Positions 49,287 through 57,647 of a DNA stretch of 64,000 nucleotides are shown here, one piece after another. Each line of letters begins with the position of its first letter. Within the stretch, counting starts at the first letter, position 1. Origin of the DNA: Pelolinea submarina (GTDB lineage Bacteria > Chloroflexota > Anaerolineae > Anaerolineales > Anaerolineaceae). The stretch lies in contig NZ_AP018437.1 in assembly GCF_003966975.1 (NCBI RefSeq), positions 1,426,001 to 1,490,000 of the forward strand. Direction: 5' to 3'. Below the pieces are notes generated by a model. It saw only the letters and a list, made by a program, of their open reading frames with translations, made no database searches and had not been told where the DNA came from. A program made the translations under genes and the position numbers.

Positions 49287-51509
49287 ATGAACAATCGGCT
49301 TCTGTTCTCCAAACGAATATTTTTACTCATTTTGATTTCATTATTTTCTCTGTTAATTTCTGCATGTAAACCCAATCTAGAAAAACTAAGAAATGAGGGA
49401 GATGTAACTGGATTAATTGATGCATTGGAAAGCAATAATGAAGATGTTCGTGGTACAGCAGCATGGTATTTAGGTTTGCTGGGAGATGGCAGTGCTATAA
49501 GGCCGCTCATAACCCTTGTCCTCGATGATGATTCTGTTGAGGTAACCAATAAGGCAAGAGATGCATTAAGAAAGATCAATGATAATCAAACGCTAGTCAC
49601 CTTGCTCGCCGATGCGAGATATGATGTCGCTGATTATGCTTCATCCTTATTAAAAGAAAGTGAATCAATTGAAAATATTAACGGGGATCAACTTTATCTA
49701 CTTCTGAATGAGAATACTGATCGTGCAATACTTATTGCTCCAATATTGGCATTAATTGGTGATGAACGGGCCATTGAACCACTGATCGAACTTCTCGAGG
49801 ATGAAAATATCAGTACAAGACGCGAAGCTACTATCGCATTGGGAAAAACTGGCGACAAACGAGCCGTGGATCCTCTTATTGCAGTGCTTGAAGATGAAGA
49901 TAGTAATGTCAGCCTTAATGCAGCCAATGCACTTTTGGAAATTATCGATGAAAATTCAATTGATCGACTTTTCGCGATGCTCGAAAGCAAGAACTCATAT
50001 ACCCGCCAATATACTGCTGAACTATTAGGCTATTTAGGTAATAGCCAGGCGATAGAACCTCTTAAAAATGCGCGTGACAAGGAACCTTACGCATCAAAAG
50101 AGGTCTACACACAGTCAATTAAACGGATAGGTGAAGCAATTGATCAAACTTTAGAACCGCTATTGTCAATATTCAATGATGAGGATCTTGTATATGAACC
50201 ACCGAATGCTTACCAATTGCCGCCTGAGGGACTTGATTCAATTTTTGAAACCATGACTCCGGTGCTAACAGGGCAAGGAATTCCTGAAGCTTCTGATTAC
50301 GATCCAAATGCAGATAGTTTTCCGAAGATAGTAGTCTACAACGGAACAGGCACACCCCATTCTATTAATAATTATCTAAATTACGATTTGCTTCCTAAAT
50401 CTATTGGCGAGACAGAGCTTGTTTTTATTGTTGACGAGGAGCGAGTAGACCTAGGCAGCCAAAAGTATTACTTTCTTGTCAAAGAAAATGCTTTCACGGT
50501 AAGCCGAATCCGATATGAGACGAACATTACCGTTCGTGAAGCGTTGAGCGGCGATATCCTTATGACCAGAAGTTTTAAAGGCTCTGAACCACGTGAGTTC
50601 CCCTCTTCTGTTGATCAGGATTTGAAGGTTATAGATGGAAGTCATATTAGCTTTAATGAACTTTGGAAGGATTTTTTCTGTGCAGAGGGATTTAAGAGCT
50701 TGCCATGTCCATTTGGCTGGAAATTGGAAGATACAAACGATGTTAAGAGCATCGCTCTCTCACCTGACGGTCAGATCATGGCCATCGCGCAACCGCAAGT
50801 GGAAATTAGGCGTGCAATAGATGGAGAAATACTAACAACACTGGAAGAGTCTTATTGGCCAGATAGTGTGACTTTTTCACCTGATGGCCAAACCCTGGCT
50901 TCCATAAATCGTAATGGCGTTGTCCAATTATTTCGGGTATCCGATTGGGAGTTGCTGAACACGCTCGATCTTAGGGATGAATTGGATGGTAATGAAATAA
51001 AAATTGCCTTTTCCCCTGACGGGCAATTTATTGCAGTCGCGCCAATTTGGGATGGTAGTAGGAATTATTTACATATCCTTCGGGTTGCAGATGGTGAGAT
51101 TATAAGTAAATCAGGGGATATAAATTTCTTTATACAGGACACCACATGCATGTCGTATACTCCCGATGGGCAACATTTGGCTTTGGGGATGTCCAATGGA
51201 AATGTTGTAATTTGGAACATTGAAGTTGAATATCTGACACCTTATACTTTTTTGTTGGGTGAGGATTCCCCAATAACGTTCATTACATTTTCGCCGGATG
51301 GGCAATACATGGCGATGGTGGATAGTTTGGGATACGTACAGATCTTGCGAATATCTGATGGGGCTTTGGTTTATAAAAGATATCATGATATTGATGAAAC
51401 CACAGGTACAGGCGGTATAACATTTTTATCAGATGGGCAAATCATGATTTCCGTATTAAATTTAGATTCCGTTTTCCAATGGGAAGTTCAGAATTTTATT
51501 CAAGACTAA
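49287..51509 (+). CDS. Lipoprotein with HEAT-like repeats and a WD40-like propeller
   Basis: 740 residues, starting after TTGGAGGAATAA. A lipoprotein signal ends at LISAC (Cys27). HEAT/PBS-lyase-type repeats occupy about 45-290, each with a pattern like DERAIEPLIELLEDE...TRREATIALGKTGD. A central region (about 300-475) is unrecognised. From about 490 there are WD40-like beta-propeller strands with FSPDGQ repeated several times. The design suggests a cell-surface scaffold for protein contacts. It lies between the repeat copy B and the tRNA-like fragment and seems more AT-rich than the metabolic genes upstream. Confidence 0.9.
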   Translation: MNNRLLFSKRIFLLILISLFSLLISACKPNLEKLRNEGDVTGLIDALESNNEDVRGTAAWYLGLLGDGSAIRPLITLVLDDDSVEVTNKARDALRKINDNQTLVTLLADARYDVADYASSLLKESESIENINGDQLYLLLNENTDRAILIAPILALIGDERAIEPLIELLEDENISTRREATIALGKTGDKRAVDPLIAVLEDEDSNVSLNAANALLEIIDENSIDRLFAMLESKNSYTRQYTAELLGYLGNSQAIEPLKNARDKEPYASKEVYTQSIKRIGEAIDQTLEPLLSIFNDEDLVYEPPNAYQLPPEGLDSIFETMTPVLTGQGIPEASDYDPNADSFPKIVVYNGTGTPHSINNYLNYDLLPKSIGETELVFIVDEERVDLGSQKYYFLVKENAFTVSRIRYETNITVREALSGDILMTRSFKGSEPREFPSSVDQDLKVIDGSHISFNELWKDFFCAEGFKSLPCPFGWKLEDTNDVKSIALSPDGQIMAIAQPQVEIRRAIDGEILTTLEESYWPDSVTFSPDGQTLASINRNGVVQLFRVSDWELLNTLDLRDELDGNEIKIAFSPDGQFIAVAPIWDGSRNYLHILRVADGEIISKSGDINFFIQDTTCMSYTPDGQHLALGMSNGNVVIWNIEVEYLTPYTFLLGEDSPITFITFSPDGQYMAMVDSLGYVQILRISDGALVYKRYHDIDETTGTGGITFLSDGQIMISVLNLDSVFQWEVQNFIQD

Positions 51510-51643
51510 CAAGAATAATTGTATTTAAAAAAATCAAATTACCTGCAAAACGGAAAATACTGTATAAAAAGTTTCGAAATCAATTATTTGTTCCTGCTGT
51601 ATTTGGGGAAATAATTTTCGTGCGTTAGTTTCTTTTCAATAAA

Positions 51644-51691
51644 GGCGCCCCCGCAGAGATTCGAACTCTGAACCTACTGATTCGAAGTCTT
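51644..51691 (-). other. tRNA-Arg-like 3' fragment (possible attachment site)
   Basis: On the minus strand, GACTTCGAATC (anticodon arm with loop CTTCGAA, anticodon UCG) is followed by the T arm CAGAG-TTCGAAT-CTCTG. A CGGGGGC-G-CC acceptor end then runs into T rather than A. No 5' half is present. Such 3' fragments of tRNA genes are typically left by integrases. It is the only recognisable item in the 51510-51825 gap. Confidence 0.6.
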
Positions 51692-51825
51692 GACCTGAAG
51701 TGTCTATACAGTATATCTGGCGGTTATTTATCTATGATATGCATAGATATGGTGGTTATTAATCTACAAAGTCCAATAATTCTATAATCTGGTACTCCAT
51801 CTGCACCAAACTGCACCAGATAATA

Positions 51826-52032
51826 TCAAAAATGGAAAGGCGACTTCTGCGGAACCTGCAAATTTTTTATTTTAGCAAAATTCGGCAACCTCTCGAAATT
51901 AGCATGCCTTATTAGACAGTTTTTTATTCCTATCCATGTCAGGCAGTTATTTAATCTCTTAAAAGGATCTTCGGTTGCCGTTAGCGCTGGATTAGGCGAT
52001 GGCAGGGGAGTGCCGGTTGGAATATGCGCTGC
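51826..52032 (-). pseudogene. Decayed copy of the tandem lipoprotein family
   Basis: The frame shows IPTGTPLPSPNPALTATEDPF, an NCLTW stretch and RHANFERLPNFAK. These line up with IPTVTP...TETENPFEGL, ICRTW and TVADFARLPDFVK of the intact paralogue next door. The signal peptide is not in frame and the sequence ends soon after, so this is a truncated relic at the end of the tandem array. Confidence 0.7.
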
Positions 52033-52363
52033 TTCTAGAACTTTGGCATAAGACACGGCACCAATAGAAAACTGTTTTATTATCTTGCCTATGGAAATAT
52101 TTAAGACCTTTATCCCCCCAAACCCAAAATCCTTCACCCACTACTCTTACAAATATTCCCCCATATTTATTTTCGACTGCATCACCAAATACTTCTTTCT
52201 TTAGTTCTGTTTTTTCTTCCCCTGTTTTTTGATTAACCAAATCAGCCATTTCCAAGTAATACCGACCACCCCCATATTCATAAAGTCCAAAAACCACTAA
52301 CCCCAACAAAAAAATCAAGACCACAATTGCCGAAATTAACCATCGCTTCACACTAACAGTCAA
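51992..52363 (-). CDS. Short membrane-anchored protein, probably truncated
   Basis: 123 codons with one strong N-terminal membrane segment (LISAIVVLIFLLGLVVFGLY), then a charged region and a GGIFVRVVGEGFWVW stretch. The last ~25 residues run in another frame over the decayed lipoprotein copy, so the natural C-terminus is probably lost. No family recognised. Confidence 0.45.
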   Translation of the reverse strand: MTVSVKRWLISAIVVLIFLLGLVVFGLYEYGGGRYYLEMADLVNQKTGEEKTELKKEVFGDAVENKYGGIFVRVVGEGFWVWGDKGLKYFHRQDNKTVFYWCRVLCQSSRSSAYSNRHSPAIA

Positions 52364-52382
52364 GCATAACTGTATTCAAAAA

Positions 52383-53267
52383 TCAATCAGAAAATTTCAC
52401 TCCTCCATCTGCATTCATATCTGAACCAAAGAGAGGTAGTTTCTCCAGTTCTTCCGGAATAATACCTGTTTTTTCCCACTCTTTAAATAGTGTCCTCCTT
52501 TTCCCATTTGGGTCATTCGTATCTTCAAATATCTCCTTGATAAAAGATCCCTGCATATCTTCTGGTCGGTAAATTGATGTTGTGATTTTTCCCATCTCGT
52601 AGACTGGTGGTAAATAAGGCAATATTTCAAATTTTCTTACCAAATTTGCTTCAGTTTGTTCCTCAGGGGTATTAAGACTACCTTTAAAAACCCAAGGGGG
52701 GACAATAGTTGTATAAGTACCCACGCTGCCATCGGCATTATTTACCGGGAATACCGCCACCACCGTCAAATCATTTTCAACTACCGGCGGATTCTTTTCA
52801 AGCATAAAAAAATAAGGTTTACCTATTGGGCTTAAAGAACTACCATAAATATATTCCTTTTTCGTATTAGTGCTTGTTTCCGTAGCTACTGCAGTTCCAC
52901 TAAATTTTTCTTCATTAGTCAAAGCGTGAATTGCTACATAACTAGTACGATTTTCTCTTGGTATAAGTTCCACAAAGGTTACCTTCATCGATTCTTTAGG
53001 GAAACCTTCAAAATTTGCCTTCACAAAATCTGGCAACCTTGCAAAATCAGCCACAGTGATTGGACAATTTTCTGCTTCTTGCCAGGTTCGACAGATACTC
53101 AAACCCTCAAAAGGATTCTCTGTTTCCGTTGGTGCCAGTGAGGCTGTTGACAGGGGAGTTACGGTCGGTATTGAAGTCTCTGTTGCTATTGCCGGAATTT
53201 TGGCGCAACCTGCGGCACTGGCTGCCAGGATAATCCCCATGACTATTATCTTTATGATTTTGTTCAT
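52383..53267 (-). CDS. Lipoprotein, tandem paralogue 1
   Basis: 294 residues. The lipobox ends AAGC (Cys21), followed by a Thr/Pro neck (ATETSIPTVTPLSTASLAPT). The mature part has ICRTWQEAENCPITVADFAR (a cysteine pair) and EYIYGSSLSPIGKPYFF. It also has AVFPVNNADGSVGTYT and, near the end, EWEKTGIIPEELEKLP. This is the same family as the next genes, which I do not recognise. It probably sits on the outer face of the membrane. It differs from paralogues 2 and 4 along its whole length, so it is an older duplicate. Confidence 0.85.
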   Translation of the reverse strand: MNKIIKIIVMGIILAASAAGCAKIPAIATETSIPTVTPLSTASLAPTETENPFEGLSICRTWQEAENCPITVADFARLPDFVKANFEGFPKESMKVTFVELIPRENRTSYVAIHALTNEEKFSGTAVATETSTNTKKEYIYGSSLSPIGKPYFFMLEKNPPVVENDLTVVAVFPVNNADGSVGTYTTIVPPWVFKGSLNTPEEQTEANLVRKFEILPYLPPVYEMGKITTSIYRPEDMQGSFIKEIFEDTNDPNGKRRTLFKEWEKTGIIPEELEKLPLFGSDMNADGGVKFSD

Positions 53268-53350
53268 AGACTTTTCAACCCCAAGATTCCTTGACGATTA
53301 GTTTTCTTTCACTTCACCAGAAAATAGTGACATAAAAATCCCAAAACATC
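53268..53350. repeat. Duplicated spacer of the lipoprotein array, copy 1
   Basis: The spacer after this gene start (ACTTTTCAACCCCAAGATTC through TTGACGATTAGTTTTC and AGAAAATAGTGACAT) is repeated almost base for base at 55121-55205. This shows the array grew by duplication of gene-plus-spacer units. Confidence 0.85.
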
Positions 53351-53352
53351 AA

Positions 53353-54234
53353 CTATATACCCAAAGACCCACCTGTTAAAGTAACATTTGAACTAAGCAA
53401 TGGTATCTTTTCAAGTTCCTTTGGAATTATCCCCGTCTTTAACCATTCATCAAGCAGCTTTTTTCTCTTCCCGTTTTCTTGATTTTTCATATCCTCAACT
53501 ATTTCTGTAATAAGACTTCCTTGATCATCACCACTGGAATGGGCATAAATAACCTCTTCCGAAATTGAACCAACGTTATATCCTGGAGGCGAATATGGCA
53601 TTTTACCAAACTTTGCCTCGTACGTTGCTTCAGTAAATTCCTCTGCCGTTTTGAAATTACCATGAAAAAGAAGTGGGGGTTGAATGATTGTATAAGTACC
53701 TAGACTTCCATCGGCATTGTTGACCGGAAACACGGCTACTAAATCATCATAATTAGTTTCCGGCGGATTTGCTTTGAGAGTAAAGAAAAAAGCCTTTCCG
53801 ATGGGACTGAGTGAACCACCATAAATATATTCCTTACTCCCCCCTTTTAATTCGCTACCTATGCCTGTCCCTTTTGCCATTTCCTCCGAAGATAAAGCAT
53901 GTATTACAAAAAAACTGGTCTGTTTGGGCATAGAAACCGCCTCTAACCAACTTACTTTCATTGCCTCCGAAGGGAAGGTGAAGTTAGCCTTCACAAAATC
54001 AGGTAACCTTTCAAAATCAGCCACAGTGATTGGACAATTTTCTGCTTCCTGCCATGTCCGACAGATACTAAAACCCTCAAAAGGATCTTCTGTTTCCGTT
54101 GGTGCCAGTGTAGCTGTTGACAGGGGAGTAACGGTCGGCACAAGCGTTGCTGTGATTGCCGGAGCTTTAGCACAAGCAGTGGCACCTGCTATCAGGATAA
54201 TTCCCATGACCATTAGCTTTGTGATTTTGTTCAT
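53353..54234 (-). CDS. Lipoprotein, tandem paralogue 2
   Basis: 293 residues, with signal MNKITKLMVMGIILIAGATA then Cys. It has the family's ICRTWQEAENCPITVADFER, EYIYGGSLSPIGKAFFF, AVFPVNNADGSLGTYT and WLKTGIIPKELEKIP. About 430 bases (53690-54120) are almost identical to paralogue 4 (55550-55980), while the C-terminal third differs more. Function unknown. Confidence 0.85.
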   Translation of the reverse strand: MNKITKLMVMGIILIAGATACAKAPAITATLVPTVTPLSTATLAPTETEDPFEGFSICRTWQEAENCPITVADFERLPDFVKANFTFPSEAMKVSWLEAVSMPKQTSFFVIHALSSEEMAKGTGIGSELKGGSKEYIYGGSLSPIGKAFFFTLKANPPETNYDDLVAVFPVNNADGSLGTYTIIQPPLLFHGNFKTAEEFTEATYEAKFGKMPYSPPGYNVGSISEEVIYAHSSGDDQGSLITEIVEDMKNQENGKRKKLLDEWLKTGIIPKELEKIPLLSSNVTLTGGSLGI

Positions 54235-54325
54235 TAACTTTTCAACCCCAAAGTTACTTAACGATTTTTTTCTTTCCCTATTGTTATAGTAAACACCTAG
54301 TTATCAGATGCAAAGAAATGCAAGC

Positions 54326-55120
54326 TTATGGCAATTTCTTTGTGTAATCACTCACCTCAATATTAGGTGTAAGAATTTTATATTGAAGCTGTTCAGGAAT
54401 AATACCAGTTTCCACCCATTTTTCAATCAAAGTCTCTCTTTCCTTATCATTATATGAAAGACCAAAAATAGAATTATGGAAATCAAAATCCCCATATAAC
54501 TGATACTCTGGCATAACCTCGCCAACATCTTCAAACAATGTTTTTGAAGGAGACATCCCATTTCCGTATACTGCATTCATACGATCAACAAGATATTGTA
54601 AATATGAAACTGAACCATCAGGATTTAACCACTGTTGTATAGAAATCAAATAGGGGGCTCCATTATATAAGACTTCGAAATTCAATGGCACCCATCGATA
54701 TGGAGTAATCAAACTACCTTTTTTACGATACAGCTCTTGCTCTGGATGAGCAGGTTGCCCCTCTATATTGTTCCAATAAAAACCAACAATACTCCCATTA
54801 ACACCCGAACCATAACCTATTTTGCCAGTGTTATATGCCTCTTCAGGGAAAGGTTGACCCACACTTTTAGCATAATCAATTAACCTCCCTGACAATAAAT
54901 CTTCTTCCGTTGCTGGACATGGTTCCCGCCAATTACTACAATCTTTTCGGGAAAAATCCTCAAAAAGGTCTTCGGTTGCAGTCGGCGCCGGAGTAACCGA
55001 TGGCAGGGGAGTTATGGTTGGTATGGAGGTCTCTGTCGCAATTGCCGGAGCTTTGGCGCAGGCCGCGATACCGGCTGCCAGGATAATCCCCATGATCATT
55101 AGCTTTGTGATTTTGTTCAT
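54326..55120 (-). CDS. Lipoprotein, tandem paralogue 3 (diverged centre)
   Basis: 264 residues. The signal peptide and neck (AACAKAPAIATETSIPTITP) match the family, and the end has KWVETGIIPEQLQ like the others. The centre is different: DCSNWREPCPATEEDLLSG with a different cysteine spacing, then a region unlike the other copies. It could be a recombinant that swapped its middle while keeping family ends, or a strongly diverged copy. Function unknown. Confidence 0.83.
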   Translation of the reverse strand: MNKITKLMIMGIILAAGIAACAKAPAIATETSIPTITPLPSVTPAPTATEDLFEDFSRKDCSNWREPCPATEEDLLSGRLIDYAKSVGQPFPEEAYNTGKIGYGSGVNGSIVGFYWNNIEGQPAHPEQELYRKKGSLITPYRWVPLNFEVLYNGAPYLISIQQWLNPDGSVSYLQYLVDRMNAVYGNGMSPSKTLFEDVGEVMPEYQLYGDFDFHNSIFGLSYNDKERETLIEKWVETGIIPEQLQYKILTPNIEVSDYTKKLP

Positions 55121-55205
55121 AGACTTTTCAACCCCAAGATTCCTTGACGATTAGTTTTCTTTCACTTCACCAGAAAATAGTGACATAGAAATCACAAAAC
55201 ATCAA
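55121..55205. repeat. Duplicated spacer of the lipoprotein array, copy 2
   Basis: Nearly identical to 53268-53350, so paralogues 3-4 and 1-2 share the same junction. Confidence 0.85.
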
Positions 55206-56084
55206 CTAATAATCCAAAGGTCCACCTCTCAAAGTAACACTTGCACTAAGCAATGGTATCTTTTCAAGTTCCTTTGGAATTATCCCTGTCTTTAACCATT
55301 CATCAAGCAACTTTTTTCTCTTCCCATTATCTTGATTTTTTGTGTCCTCAACTATCTCTTTAATAAAACTTCCTTGATCATCATGGGAATGAAAATATAT
55401 ATTATCTTCTGTAATTGAACCAACATCATATCCTGGAGGCGAATATGGCATTTTACTAAACTTAGCTTCGTACGTAGCCTCAGTAAATTCTTCCGCTGTT
55501 TTATAATTACCCTGAAAAAGACGTGGAGGTTGAATGATTGTATAAGTACCTAGACTTCCATTGGCATTGTTGACCGGAAACACGGCTACTAAATCATCAT
55601 AATTAGTTTCCGGCGGATTTGCTTTGAGAGTAAAGAAAAAAGCCTTTCCGATGGGACTGAGTGAACCACCATAAATATATTCCTTACTCCCCCCTTTTAA
55701 TTCGCTACCTATGCCTGTCCCTTTTGCCATTTCCTCCGAAGATAAAGCATGTATTACAAAAAAACTGGTCTGTTTGGGCATAGAAACCGCCTCTAACCAA
55801 CTTACTTTCATTGCCTCCGAAGGGAAGGTGAAATTAGCCTTCACAAAATCAGGTAACCTTTCAAAATCAGCCACAGTGATTGGACAATTTTCTGCTTCCT
55901 GCCATGTCCGACAGATACTAAAACCCTCAAAAGGATCCTCTGTTTCCGTTGGTGCCAGCGTAGCTGTTGGCAGGGGAGTCACGGTCGGCACAAGCGTTGC
56001 TGTGATTGCTGGAGCTTTAGCACAAGCCGCGGTACTGGTGGATAGAATTATCCCCATGACCATTAGTTTTGTGACTTTGTTCAT
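55206..56084 (-). CDS. Lipoprotein, tandem paralogue 4
   Basis: The ATG at 56084 matches the start of the other copies (MNK-TKLM); a GTG four codons upstream is less likely. About 292 residues with lipobox TAAC. The mature part is nearly the same as paralogue 2 (ICRTWQEAENCPITVADFER, EYIYGGSLSPIG). It differs mainly in the last third. It is the first gene of the minus-strand array and probably the promoter-proximal one. Confidence 0.85.
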   Translation of the reverse strand: MNKVTKLMVMGIILSTSTAACAKAPAITATLVPTVTPLPTATLAPTETEDPFEGFSICRTWQEAENCPITVADFERLPDFVKANFTFPSEAMKVSWLEAVSMPKQTSFFVIHALSSEEMAKGTGIGSELKGGSKEYIYGGSLSPIGKAFFFTLKANPPETNYDDLVAVFPVNNANGSLGTYTIIQPPRLFQGNYKTAEEFTEATYEAKFSKMPYSPPGYDVGSITEDNIYFHSHDDQGSFIKEIVEDTKNQDNGKRKKLLDEWLKTGIIPKELEKIPLLSASVTLRGGPLDY

Positions 56085-56359
56085 AGCCTTTTCCACCCAA
56101 TAATTCTCTTTGATTTATTTTCCTTCTCATTGTAATACCAACCTTAAAAGATGATTAGGGAAATATGGGGAAAGAAATAGTAAAGAGGTATTTCGCTCTA
56201 TTTGGACATGCAAAATTTATAAGGTTTATAGATGTCTCCAATGAACATGATACCGATTTGAACTCCAGCTATTCAGTAGAATAAAAAATATTCAACAGTA
56301 AAAAATAATCCAGACGATATATAAATTCGTATTTTAAAATCCATTGAATTTTGATACTC

Positions 56360-56391
56360 CGCTCCTTAAAATGGATAAAAAGAAAGGAGCG
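56360..56391. other. Perfect hairpin in the gap after the lipoprotein array
   Basis: CGCTCCTT and AAGGAGCG pair around a 16-base loop. It could end transcription of the minus-strand gene at 56436 but lacks a T-run. The remaining 56085-56435 gap shows no gene I can support. Confidence 0.4.
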
Positions 56392-56435
56392 TGCAACATG
56401 GGTGGCGGATCGGGTACCTAACTCTGTTAATGAAC

Positions 56436-57146
56436 CTACCATTTCCAGTGGAAGATATATTGTTCATACAGACGTGGTTGGTGGCTTTTCCAAGTCACCA
56501 ACCATCGACCATCTGGCAATTGTTCTTTTGCAGCTTTGGTTAAAAAATGAGTTTTTCGGCTATTTCTTTCAATTATTACAGTACGCTGTGGTGGTCTGCA
56601 TTTGGGAAAGATAGCCCGAATTTTTATTTGCTGTGTATGATGGCTGATTTCGGTAGCCCAAAACCCATCTTTCTTTAAAAATCCCTGCTCGATACCCCAT
56701 TCAATTTTGAACCGATCTACATCACCCTTGAATTTTACCTGTCTCAATGAGATCAGAATAAACGTTTTACTACCACAGCGGTATTGATCAACTGCAACAC
56801 CAGGTGTGCAGTTGTATTTAACCAATATTTTCCCATCACCCCAGGCTTGATCTTGAAATGCAATGATATTATTTTGCAGATAACGTACTTTTTCTAGTTT
56901 ATTTAGAATTGCATACCTGCCGTGCTGGTCTTTGATCTCCAAAGTAGTCTGATAATCTAGCACTTCGTACATACCTTCACTGGACAAACCTTGTAATAAT
57001 TTACGCCCTATAACCCACAATTGACCCAAAGCTTTGAGACAGGAAGTATCAGAAATAATTGTTATCCAACTAGCTACAGTGTTAATCCAGGAGGGGATGC
57101 AATTATCTGAAGGATTGGTTATAGAGGTCATGGTTAATATCAACAA
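56436..57146 (-). CDS. Uncharacterised protein
   Basis: 236 codons; the start may be six codons later (MTSITNPSDNC). No signal peptide, membrane segment or familiar motif is clear. The frame is protein-like throughout: it alternates charged and aromatic residues (RFKIEWGIEQGFLKKDGFW, TWKSHQPRLYEQYIFHW). It overlaps shorter frames on the other strand that look like shadows. It sits alone between the lipoprotein array and the ubiquitin-like operon. Confidence 0.55.
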   Translation of the reverse strand: MLILTMTSITNPSDNCIPSWINTVASWITIISDTSCLKALGQLWVIGRKLLQGLSSEGMYEVLDYQTTLEIKDQHGRYAILNKLEKVRYLQNNIIAFQDQAWGDGKILVKYNCTPGVAVDQYRCGSKTFILISLRQVKFKGDVDRFKIEWGIEQGFLKKDGFWATEISHHTQQIKIRAIFPKCRPPQRTVIIERNSRKTHFLTKAAKEQLPDGRWLVTWKSHQPRLYEQYIFHWKW

Positions 57147-57647
57147 TAGCAGTTATCTTATCCATCTGCCATCAGATATCATATCGCTGTAAAGTCATGA
57201 AAGAATAAATGTAATTTAAATAGAGGGACAACTGACTAATCTGTTATCCAGTAAATGAAATGAGAAATCATGGAAAGCACAATAGGTAGAAAATTAATTG
57301 AGCTGAACGATCCCCAACAAGAAGTCAAAAAATGTGGAAACAACTAAAGATTGGTGTGTGCCGATGAAGCTATTTATCTATATCGCATGGCGATTCTATT
57401 AAGAAGCTGATTTTAGACCCAATATTTTTGACAGTCCATTGACTGATTAAGTGTTATCCTCATTTCACTCTATTACGTATATAGTGTATATTATGTCTAC
57501 AAATTGACAAAAGTTGGGAGAACCTGCCTAATTATCTCATAAGTATTGAACTCATATTTTTAGTTGTTTTATTTAATCTTTTTTTATATAATAAAAAATG
57601 CTGGGGTGTTAAAATAAATCAGATCATTTTTCAATAGGGAGTAAGCA
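57147..57647 (+). promoter_or_regulatory. Intergenic region with candidate promoters for the ubiquitin-like operon
   Basis: This 500-base AT-rich gap contains no gene I can support. TTGACA (57428-57433) is 18 bases from TGTTAT (57452-57457). TTGACA (57504-57509) is 17-19 bases from CCTAATTA (57527-57534). Either could drive the operon, and both are only moderate matches. GGGAG seven bases before the ATG at 57648 is the ribosome binding site. Confidence 0.4.

Noticed and set aside
56351..56614. Plus-strand 87-codon frame
   Set aside because: It overlaps the more protein-like 236-codon minus-strand frame and lacks a ribosome binding site.
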